Below, piece after piece: positions 35,700 to 47,600 of a stretch of 64,000 nt of DNA. The DNA lies in assembly GCA_963555705.1 (NCBI GenBank), contig OY743171.1:22567352-22631351 (forward strand). Reading direction: 5' to 3'. The stretch's first letter is position 1. Every line of letters starts with the position of its first letter. Source of the DNA: Ligustrum vulgare. Lineage: Eukaryota > Streptophyta > Magnoliopsida > Lamiales > Oleaceae. The position numbers were made by a program, and so were the translations under genes. The notes beneath the pieces were generated by a model. The model saw only the letters and a program-made list of their open reading frames with translations. It was not told the origin of the DNA and ran no database searches.

Positions 35700-38600
35700 A
35701 AGAAACTATAAACTTAAAATTTCACTACGAGACATACAAGTAATGTTATTCTTTTAAAAAACTTATAATAAACCCTTGTACTCTGTACTGTTTTAAAAAT
35801 GCTACTGAAACAACTCAAAATTGGTTCGCACATAAACAATAAAGCCTAAACTTTAAAAATCACTCATAATCGGTACCCCAAAACTCCCAAGCAGACCTTT
35901 TAAGTGTTATTTGTGTCACATTTATAGTAAAGAGACAACAAGTATTTGCTTCATGAAATTGTTTTTTGCATTCCTTTTCAACAAAATTCAGCATTAAACA
36001 AACCTTTTTATAATGTAAAAAGTTCTATCAAAAAATACTCTTCGTGCCAACCATTTAAGCACCAACCAAAAGTACTTAGCAGTACATATATTTTAATCGA
36101 CAATAATGAAATATCCATCCGAAAACCAACACATGACCTCTTAACAACAGATACAGTAACACATGCACAAAAAGATGGAGCTTGAGGGGTGGGGTGGCGA
36201 TTGCCCCCCAACATTTTCCACCGGTCCATAACTCCTAGTCAATTTGTAGTGTAATTTTAAGTTTCACACCTACAAAATTTTTAATTCTTTTCAATTGAAA
36301 AATATTTGCCCAAAAACTTAAATCCTAAAGCCCAATAATACAAAAGACTTTAGACTAAATAGAAATACTAAACGACCCATTATTCAATTCTTAATTCATT
36401 CCAATAAATTCATTCACCGTAACTCTCACTTTAAAAATTTGACAACAGTTCTCGAAGTGTGCCAACTATTGACATTGACAAGAAAATCAAATGAGTTATA
36501 ATCTTCTTGATAGCTTGATTCTCCTTGTCTTAACTCTTCCAGTTTCAACAGCAATTACAGATCATGTGTTTTCAGCTATAAGTATCATTAAGACAAGATT
36601 ACGAAATATAATGGAAAATGATTTTTTGTCCAGTACCATACTTGTATATATTGAGAAGGAGATTGTTGAGATCATTTGAGTAAATTATCTTATTGATGAA
36701 TTTGAAGAGACGAGGACAAGGAGGGACCAATTTAAAATGCCCAAGTCATCTCTATCATTTGTCTTATAGATAGACAATTTGCTTGTCTTTTGAAGCCCAT
36801 TGAATATTCGTATGTATTTTCAAAATTTATAGCGTTAGACACAGATATGGGTAAATTGTTTCAATCCTTTTGGTTTAAAAATAAAAAAAATCGGGGGCGA
36901 ACCCCGGAGGGCCCCCCTCCACCCCTCATATTTTTCGCCCCCGCAACATATAAATTCTAGCTCCGTCACTAGATGCACATCATATAAGCTGAGTAGTTAG
37001 TCATAAAAATAGGAAAAATCTTGCATAAGAAGAAAAAAGCAGTCAAATGAAAGGCGCATGCCAGCACATAGACCATAATCACAAAAATAGAAAAGATCCA
37101 CCTAGTGAAAACATTACACCCAGCCATCCACTCTATCCACAATTGGGATGCACAAAAACATACATTTCAAGGACAAAGAAGCAAAACTAACATTAGGTGT
37201 AGAAAGCATGTCGTCGTATGGATCGGGTGTGGGACCATCCAACTGAGGAATCCTAAAAGACAGTCCTTCCTTTTGAACAACCATCTGCTGGGTAGCATTT
37301 ACCAAAACATACCGACTGCTGCTCCATTGATCTACCTGTCAAATAACCATGAAGCAGTTTATAAAGATGCTGAAAATAGAAAAGAAAGAAATATTGTATC
37401 ATAAAAGGTTAAAACACATAAGCCCATCTAAGAGGTACATCTGACCTGTAAGTACAATACAAAGCCAACTAAACTAACCGCCAAGCAACTAATTTACGTT
37501 TTCGTCTATCCCATAAGGAGACAAGTCACTAAAAAAACTACAGATGAAGCACTCCCAACCACACCAAGAGCATACACAAGTTCTCCACAAAGAAGGCCTA
37601 TGCCTTAAACCTAGCATCATAACATATCATTGTTTCTCCCCTTTCACCACCTATGCTAATGTTCCAAGGATGTTTAGCATACAAATGTAAAGAGAGAATA
37701 ACCCCAAAAATAATGCAATCAATATAGGCTCTTATTTTAGTTTCTTTTCTTTTTCTTTTCTTCCCCCCTCCTGTTTTCATTTGTTCTAGTATTTCCCGAT
37801 TTTCAGCTTTCATGTGTCAGAGGAGAGAGATGCTATGCATTTCAAATAGCAACTGACAAGTTTCCATTAAGGTCCTATGTTTATTTTCACATAATTGTGC
37901 TCCAGACCTATGAGGCACAGAACTGACTGTTGTGGTATTGCGTCCACTCTCTTTACATCCAAGACCAGGAGCTCTTTATATTCCCACTTGACAGGGCAGT
38001 GTCGATGGATTAAACTACAATATTAGGAACTCTAGGTGTTAAGAAACCAATTTATTTAATCAACAATGTTTAATAGTCTGGCTGTTCCTCAAGAACAATG
38101 ATAATGAAGTAAATGACAATTTGTCACGAGTAAATACTGAGAAATCAATACTTGATTCCTTCTGTTCATAGGAAAGACTGCTATTTACTTTCAAAAAGAT
38201 TAAGAAACTAAAACAGGAAGTCAAATAAATTGAAAGAATATACTTCTTGTGCTGCTAAGGTGGAGGTAAATTCAGGAGTTCGTATCATTTAACACAAGAC
38301 ACTAAACGAAAAAATGCAGAAAGAAAGTTCATCCGAAAGTTGCTGGTTGATCATCCTCAAAAAGGTAAAATTGACAAAATGCAGTATCTAGCTTACTCAA
38401 AATATCTGAAAACAAACCAAAAACCCCTAACAAAAGCAAATATTAAAGCAAGAAGAAAATGGGGACTTGAAAGGCTGCCTCAGGAAAGTTATAAAGGACA
38501 TGTCAACAATTTGCCAAAAGATTGAGAAGGTGTGTTTTATTAAGCTTCAATGACAAAAATATTACATACTCTGTCGAATAACATTATGATATTATTTAAC

Positions 38601-41600
38601 AACTCGTATTTTTTAAAGATCAAATCTACAGGAAAATGAGATAGATTTAGAATTATCCTGAACTAGGATGCAGATAACATGTCATTAATTTGACGAAAGA
38701 TTTAGAGGCGTTTTATTAAGCTTCAATGATACCACAATAAGAATGAAGTTTTAAATATGTACAATGAAGCAAGATGATTAGATAATGTCTTAATATAATG
38801 ATTGAATCTATATGGAAAGAACAGAGATCCAGATATTATCCTAAATTAGCAAGCAGGTAGGTCAATCATATGCTGGTTATTACCTACAAGTTTACCAAGG
38901 AACTATGCATTCTTCTGAAAGGCCGGCGATAATATTTTGGCCATTTGGAACGTCAGGGATCAATTGAAATTGATTAATAAGGAATCAGGAAGAAAAATGT
39001 CTACCTTCGTATCATCTGATATCATATCTCCAGCTCCATCTTGCTGTGGGATGTATCCACCAGTGTGCTGTTGTGAAGGAAAGTCTTCCCGCTTTCGCTT
39101 TCCGGAAGGCATTGTGAAGAAATCCTGCAAAGCCCAGAGTAGTGTAATTAAAAGAAAAACAATAGAAGGAATTTTTTTGCGCAAAAACATAAGCTAAAGA
39201 TGAGATTTTCCATTATAAGCACACTGGATGACAAAATTAATCTTTAAACTTAAATATTACGAGGGACAAAACGATATTATATATAAAGAAGAGCAGCTCT
39301 CTTCCCAGTTTTAAGGAACTGAACACCGGTGAATGTCCATTAACAAACTTAGCCACATCCACCATAAAATTTAATTTCAGTCATTGTTACTTTGCCTAAC
39401 AAAATATATTCACCACCAAGATGGTTGCATACTTACATCATTGATTATGCACTACAATTTGGTGAGAAAATCTGAAAACATTCTACCATACTCACCAGAT
39501 CAGACGTAAGCAATGACGCATCTAACTTTTCTTATTTTTTTCCTTCCCCTACTGATGCTCTAAGCAATGATACATTTTCTCTCTATTCCCAAAATCGTAA
39601 TGGATGATGCTGAAGGTAATTGAGCACCGGTTTAATAACCATAACATAATAAACTGGCTTAAAGAAACTGTTGGCTTCAATCTCTTGTAATTAAGTTGGA
39701 TATTTGTTGTTGAACCGAACATAATCACATTTTCAATTAAAAGGAAACAAATTCTCGCATTTCCATACACTGTGTCATGATTAATAAACTAAATTTCTTA
39801 TTAATAAAAAAAGACAAGCATATTTCAACTATTAAATTACCATTAGAACTAATCTCAAGAATCTGATATGAGTTTGTACTCCATCTTCTAGAGATATAAA
39901 TCCAGGAATAATTGGTGATCTAGGTTTGAAGCAAAATATGTAATGGACATAAAAGAGATTGACCTTATGCAAAGGCCTTAAAATATAATGCCTGCTTCTT
40001 ATCTGACATTGTCTCTTTTCAACCTCTTTCCAACCCGACTTGGAATCTACAATTTTCCAGGAATTTTAATGATAGAGATCTCGAGGACTTCGTATCTCTC
40101 TTAAATCTTCTTGAGACCACAAATCTTGACCCGTCTACTTTGGACAAACGAATTTGGATTGGCCACCCCTTGGGTCTATTTTCATGCAAATCCTTTCTTA
40201 ATGTCATCCTTAAACCCTCGTGCGAATTTTGCTTCCCGCAATCGAAATTCATTTGGAATGGTGTGGTGCCATCAAAATTCAAAGTTTTTGCTTGGTTGGT
40301 TTCTTTGGGGAAAGTAAACACCTGTGATTTGTTACAATTGAAAAGACCTTTTTGGTGTTTATCACCGTCATATTGTATCATGTGCAGAAAGGCGAATGAA
40401 AGTATTGATCACATTTTAATTCATTGTGAGTTTGCTAGGAAGACTTGGGATAAAATCTTGTGTATATTTGGTGAAGCAGGAATATTCCCACGAAAATGGG
40501 CTGATTTGATTCTTATTAAATGGCATTTTGGGAAGAAGAAAAAGCAGAAAAATGAGCTATGGAAGTTGATTGTCATGGCAACAGCTTGGACCATATGGAT
40601 AGAGAGGAATCGGAGAATTTTCGATAACATTGAACGATTAGTAGAAGATTTATGGGATAGCATCATGTTATTTTCAGGTTTATGGGCAAGGGCAGCAGGG
40701 AAATTAAGTAGTCTGGAGAGTTTCTTATTGTTTTTAAATTCGACAAGCTATCTAGATACCATACATCCCTAATAATTGTTAATTTTTCTTTTTGGTTTAC
40801 AGCCATGAATTGGCCTTTATCGTATTTTTGCAGTGGATATCTTATCTACATGGTCTTGTAATTGACTATCTGGCACGAAGGCACAAACCATAACGCACAG
40901 AGTGCTCTCCAATAATTACAAGAGAGGCAGATGTTTTAGACATATTTGAGTGTATTCTTAATTTGAGCCCCCCCCCCCCCCCCCCCCCACAAAAAAAAAA
41001 AAACCCAACACCGGGGTGAACCTCACAAATTTCATTAAACGCCTTGAGGCATACGCCTAAAGACTTAAGTCCTAGAGGTCCTAAGAGGTGAACTTATCTG
41101 TCTTACCTTTTTCTGAGTTTTTATAACTCGCCTCATCTTCTAGGCTCTTCTTTTATAACCTAGAACTTTTAATGAGTTTTTCCCCCCCTAAAGGAGGGGA
41201 AGGATAAGGAACATATGCAAGTGAAGAAAGATGTCAAAGAAAGAGAAAATATTGATAGTGATGAGGATAACAATAGTGGAATATGATATTTTGATGATTC
41301 AATTACAAATCCAATTTGTGGTCATGATAACAAAGACTTCTAGGATGGTTTTATTCCTCGTAGTGGATTACAATTTGTGATGTTACTATTACCGATTATA
41401 AAACTTAATTTTATTTCAGGTTTGGGTGCGACATTTTATAAGTTGTTCAATCTCTTCGGGAGAGGAAGGAGGAGGAGTGAAGAATGATGTCAAAGAATTG
41501 GAATAAAGTGACAATTATGAGGACAATGATAGCGGAATTCTATATTTTACGATTTAATTAAAAATCCTATTGGTAGTGAATAACGGAGATGTCTAGGATG

Positions 41601-44600
41601 TTTCTACTCCTAGTAGTATATTAATTTTGCTATGTTATTTTATTAATTTGTGAACTTGTTATGGTCCTCGTGAGTATAATTTTATATTTTTATAATCTAT
41701 TGAATAGTTTGATTGGTTTGGTGGTGGAGTACAAGATTTAGCATTGGCGTTTTTGGAACGTTGGGATCGTAACAAGTGATCCATAGGTGGTGCAACTTCA
41801 AACGGCTCTAGAATTCGCATATAAGGTGTCAGAATGACTATTATAATATGTTTTCGGAATCGTCTCAACGAGCCCTACAAAACTCACCGCTTCGCATGAC
41901 AACGATGGATTTCAGCCGTTTGAAGTCGTTTATTTACCGAAAAACTGCGTTTAGTTATTTTTATTAGTGTTTTCAATCTTTTCTTTATTTATTTCGCGAG
42001 TCCAACCCGTTTATTTGACAAAGCCCATTAGGGATTTGTATTTAAACATTTCCATCATTATTTCTAAGTCTTGGTTGATTTCGAATAAAAGTTATGTGAG
42101 TTTTATTGACTTGCAATCCGTGTTGAAGTTTATTTGGCGTTTGTGTCAATTGTGTGAATTTCGTAGGCAAGCCTACATCAGTTGGTATCAGAGCAAGACG
42201 ATCTCTCGGAATAATGGTTTGTGGAAGAGGAAGAGGGCGTGCAACCATTAACAGGGGAGATGAATTGGCTGAGATTCAACAACAGATGCAAATTCTGACC
42301 GAACAGATGGCGGGTTTGATGGACCTGACCGATCACTTTCGTGGACAGGGTGAATGCACACGTAATAGGGAGAGGGTTGTGCGGGATAAACGTCATCAGG
42401 AGACGATTCATACCACCAGAGACGGAGAGGGCAACAATCCTATTGCGACTGATCAAGAAACGGAAAGGGGTCACGTTCCTAACTTTGATTTGTTTCTGCC
42501 TCCTCACCCACGAAGGCTTAGGCAAGGTGTTGTGGGTGAACCACACTGGTTTTCGAGTAGAGATTCCTGAATTCAATGGTGGCCTGGATGCGTATGAATT
42601 TTTGGATTGGTTGCGTTCGGTGGAAGAGATTTTCGAATTCAAGGAAGTGTCAGAGGGCAAAAGGGTATCATTAGTAGCGACCCGTTTCTGGGGTTGAGCA
42701 GCAGCATCGTGGCAGCAGGTAAAGGCGAGCTGTGAGTGGCGAGGAAAGGATAAGATTCAGTATTGGAACAAATTAAAGAAACATATGCGCGAAGCTTTTT
42801 TTCCATTCAATTATTCGTGTTCATTGTACCAACGATTACAAAATCTGAGGCAAGCGGCGAGATCTATGGATGAATATGGAACTGAATTCTTCCAGTTAAT
42901 TACTCGGAATGACCTTGACGAATCTAAGGACCAGTTGGTTACATGGTTTATTGGTGGATTACGCCGTCCCTTCCAAGATACCCTTAACATTTTAGCTCCT
43001 ATTTCAGTATCTAAGGTGCACCAAAGGGCCTTACAAATTGAGAAACAATTAAATAAGCATGGAAATCAAGGGAATAGTCCTGGTGGGAATGTCGAGGGAA
43101 GAGATCAGCCATTAGCGTCAACCCATACCCCTGCTACAATTAAACCTCGGCAGGCTACTAGTAGTAGGTTCTGAAATAATAGCGGTGCAATAGCTGGCCG
43201 TGGGAATGGAGGTCTAAGGTGTTATGCTTGTGGAGGTTTGGGGCATCGGCAAGCGGAATGTCCTTCAACTACGCAGAGTAGGCCACACCTGACTTGCTAA
43301 TTGATGGAGTTATGGCTAATGACACTCATGCGGTTGGTGTCACCGATGTTCCTGAGAATGCAGCAATTCATAAGGCAGTTTTGGAAGGCGATACAGGTCG
43401 TATATTGGTAGTCCGTCGCTCTTGCTTAAGTCCTAAGGCTTCTTCAGTTGATTGGCAGCGAAGTAATATATTTCAGTCCACTTGTACTATTGGGGGACAG
43501 GTGTGCAGGTTCATAATTGATTCTGGAAGTTGTGAAAACGTTATCTCTGAAGAGGCAGTTTCGAAGTTGGGGTTAAAACCTGAGCCGCATCCTCATCCTT
43601 ACACTCTAACATGGCTTAAACGGGCACTGACATCACTATAAGGCATCGCAATTTAGTTACGCTCTCTATTGGCACAGTGTACAAGGATAATATCTGGTGC
43701 GATGTTATTCCCATGGATGCTTGTCATTTATTATTGGGTAGACCGTGGCAGTTTGACAGACATGTTTCTCATAATGGGAGGTTGAACACGTATAGTTTTA
43801 CATTTCATGGGACGAAGGTGGTACTACCCATGAAGTTCCCCTTCACCTGGGTCTAGTAACCACCTTCTGACTCATGCCTTGTTCGAGCAGGAGATGAACA
43901 CAGAAGGGGTTGTGTATTTGCTTGTTTAGTCTGGGATTTCTTGGCCTGAAACACCCGAACAAAACGAGGACTTGGAAAAGAAATTGCACCCTTTGGCAGT
44001 ACCGTTAATTGAAGAATTTTTTGATATTTTTCCGACAGAATTACTTGATGATCTACCTACTCTACATGATATTCAGCACCATATTGACGTAGTACTTGGT
44101 TCATCTTTACCAAATAGGTCACATTATCGGATGAGTCCGACGAAACATGAAGAGTTGAGGAAACAGGTGGAAGAATTATTGGCTAAAGGGTATACTCGCG
44201 AGAGTCTTAGTCCATGTATAGTTCCAACCCTGCTCATTCCAAAGAGAGATGGCTCTTGGTGTATGTGTGTAGATAGCAGGGCCATTAATCGCATTACTTT
44301 AAGGTACCATTTTCCGATACCCAGGTTGGATGATTTGCTTGATCAGTTGGGAGGTTCGATAGTCTTTACAAAATTGGATTTGAAGAGTTGGTACCATCAA
44401 ATTCGTCTCCGCCCTAGGGATGAGTGGAAAACAACTTTCAAAACTCGTGAAGGTTTGTTTGAGTGGATGGTAATGCCTTTTGGGCTTTCCAACGCACCCA
44501 GCACTTTCATGCGTGTCATGAACAAGGAGTTGCAACCTTTTATTGGACGATGTGTTGTGGTTTATTTTGACTACATTCTCATTTATAGTAAGACAACAGA

Positions 44601-47600
44601 AGAGCGTGTACAGCATTTGAGAGATGTTTTCACCATTCTGCGTCGGGATTTACTTTTCGTAGCGGTAACAAAATATGTCTTCTTTTCCGATCGTGTAACA
44701 CCCCGAATATTCATTGCTAACCGTTAATTTCAAAAACAAGTCCTATTTAAAAATATTTGAAAGTTTAAGTAACAATTGACAATAATTTAGGGACCGATGT
44801 GTAAATTTTATAAGCCTAGAATTTATGGTAAGCAATTACCCGGATATCTGCCATAGTTTAATTAAGGAGAAATTTTATGTTATGGGAAAGTCAAATGAAA
44901 CTTTATGAAATTGGTGTAATCATTTCACTAATTTGATATAATTAACATTGATTTCCTTACCACCTTTTACGCTAAATTAATGTGTTCATATATATATTTG
45001 ACATGTGTTTATAGATTTAAGTAAAAGAGAGCATCTTGTGCAAAGTTGTTCCAATTAGAATTATTATTATACTCAAAATAAACCTCAACATAACTTAATG
45101 GAAGCAAATTACCCCTTTGACTGGTGAAGTGACATGCATGATTTCATCCATTTCCAATTCAAATTACTTTACTTTTCAGTATAAATATAACTCATTTCCA
45201 TGGACAAAAGACACCCACACACTCGTGCACTTACATACATTCTCTTTGAAGAAAAAGTAGTAAAATATCCGTTCAAAGTGATTTGGTAAACGATCGTTCA
45301 GAAGTTGATTTCCTTCTTTTGTATAACCTTACGGTAAGTATGTTTGTCAAGTGGTCTATGAATTTCTCCTATTATTTGTATTAATTCAAAGATCGTAAGT
45401 TCTATGAAATCATGTACGGACCCAATATGTTATGCTAAGAGAGTCGAATTAAGGACTCTAATATGTTATGAAAGGGTCGAGGATACTAGTACTACACACT
45501 CCATTGTAAGATAAGTATCTTATAATCCTTTTATTAATGCATGTAATATGAGAAGTTTAGACATCATATTTATTGAGATTTTATCTTCCCCCTTTTCCCA
45601 TGCCCCCCCCCCCCCCCCTACAGAAAATTAGTGATTCGTGGGGATCGAGCGTGAGATGGCTAGCAACGTGGAATACGAAAGGAGACACGTTAAGTTTATT
45701 TTATAAAATTAAATTCTATTAAATAAGAAATGTCGACTATTGTGTCACATGTTATATTTTATTATGTTTTGTGTAATTGACTCTTATTGCACACATTGAC
45801 TAAAATTATCAATTTCAATCGATTATATTTTTTTCCTCAAGATGTGGTTCTTAGTGGCACTTGAATCTTAGAAATTTAGGGCGTCACAGATCGCGTGCTA
45901 TTTTTGGGTTATGTTATCTCGACAGCAGGGGTAGAAGTAGACTCAGTAAAGGTTGAAGCTATCCAATTGTGGCCACGGCCACGCACAGTGACAGAGGTGC
46001 AAAGCTTTCATGGTCTGGAATCATTTTATCATTGTTTTATTCCTCATTGCAGTTCATTGGTCGCTCCTCTCATAGATTGTATGAAAGGTGGGTGCTACTT
46101 TTCAGTGGTCGGAGGAAGAACAGGCCCTTCTATATATTAAGGAGCGACTAACTTTAGCTCCTATTTTAGTCCTTCCAGATTTTAATAAGCTATCTACTTT
46201 GTATTGTGATGCTTCGAAAGTGGGCATCGGAGCTGTTCTCAGCCAGGAGGGCGTCCAGTGGCTTATTACAGCCAAAAATTATCAGGAGCTTGTGGTAGAT
46301 ATAGCACATATGATGTGGAACTTTATTCAGTGGTGCAGGCTGTCAATCATTGGAAACATTATTTGTTTTAGAAGGGGTTCATATTGTACAGTGATCATAA
46401 GGCATTGAAGCATCTTTCAACACAGGATTCCATATCCTCTCAGCATGCAACTTGGATTTTTATCTATAGCAGTTCACATATGTTCTCAAACACCAATCTG
46501 GTGCAGTGAATAAAGTGGCAGATGCCCTCAGTCGACGACATTCTTTATTAGGACAGATGCAGGTGAATGTTCCAAGTTTTAACAGTTTTGCTGATCTCTA
46601 CAGTTCTGACCCTTTCTTTCGTCCTATTTTGAAAAAAGTTCAGAGCGGTAAAAATTCTACTTATGTTTTGGACATGGGTATCCTGCTTAAAGGTTTGCAG
46701 CTTTGTGTTGCAGATTGTAGTTTGAGGCTCAAGATCATTGAAGAATCTCACGAGGAAGGCCATGTTGGCCGTGATCGCACATTTGCATTGATCTCAACAT
46801 CATTTTTTCTAGACCAGTCTTCGATGTAAGGTATCCAAGTACGATGAACGATGTCGCATTTGTCATATGTCCAAAGGTCGGGCCACCAATGCAGGGTTGT
46901 ATCGACCATTGCCTATTCCCGACATGCCTTGGTCAGACAGCTCTAGAATTTGCATACAGTGTCAGAATGACTATTGTAATATGTTTTCGAAATCTTCTCA
47001 ACGAGCCCTACAAAACTCACCGCTTTGCTGTGACAATGATGGATTTTAGCCTTTTGAAGTTGTTTACTTACCAAAAAACTGCGTTTTGTTATTTTTATCA
47101 ATGTTTTCAATCTTTTGTTTATTTATTTCGCGAGTCCAGTCCATTAAGGATTTGTATTTAAACTTTTCCATCATTATTTCTAGATCTTGGCTGATTACGA
47201 ATAAAAGTTTTGTGAATTTTATCGAATTGCAATCCGTGTTGAAGTTTATTTGGCATTTGTGTCAATTATGTGAATTTCGTAGGTGAGCCTACATCATTTG
47301 GGTTGAAACTAACACTTCAAATGCCTCAAAGCTTATGCCTCACAAAGGAAAAATGTGCCAATTCACGACTGAACTTTTTAAACAATTGTCTAAGGATTGC
47401 ACGAAGCTTTTGGTGTAAATAGTTATTTCAATTTATGAATGAATAACAAAGAAAGATGAAGTTACTGCAATTGAACAAATTTCAGATGCAGATAAAATAG
47501 ATATTTAGAGGTGAAGTTACTTAACAACACAAAGTTTGAGCTCTTTTACACGTCGTTTACATAATAATTGTTTATATATTGCAGGAAACCTTAGTAGCAC

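Larger units (their letters stand above)
41722..47296 (+). mobile_element. Ty3/gypsy element, 3'-truncated, in TFIIA-L intron 5
   Basis: The left LTR (41722-42180, TGGTGG...CTACATCA) is followed by the primer site TGGTATCAGAGC. The right LTR lacks its first part (46940-47296) and ends with the same CTACATCA. The 5-bp repeat TTTGG flanks both ends (41717-41721, 47297-47301). The coding order is gag with CCHC knuckle, protease, RT, RNase H and the start of integrase. Integrase stops abruptly after [11 protein letters not shown] (about 46935) and joins the middle of the right LTR, a deletion that removed the catalytic core and the LTR start. A separate 1195-bp solo LTR splits the RT/RNase H region. 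The left LTR start rests on the target repeat alone. Confidence 0.8.

Noticed and set aside
42154..42660. Overlapping frames on both strands around the gypsy start
   Set aside because: Only the plus-strand gag frame from 42214 has retroelement motifs; the minus frame is a shadow.
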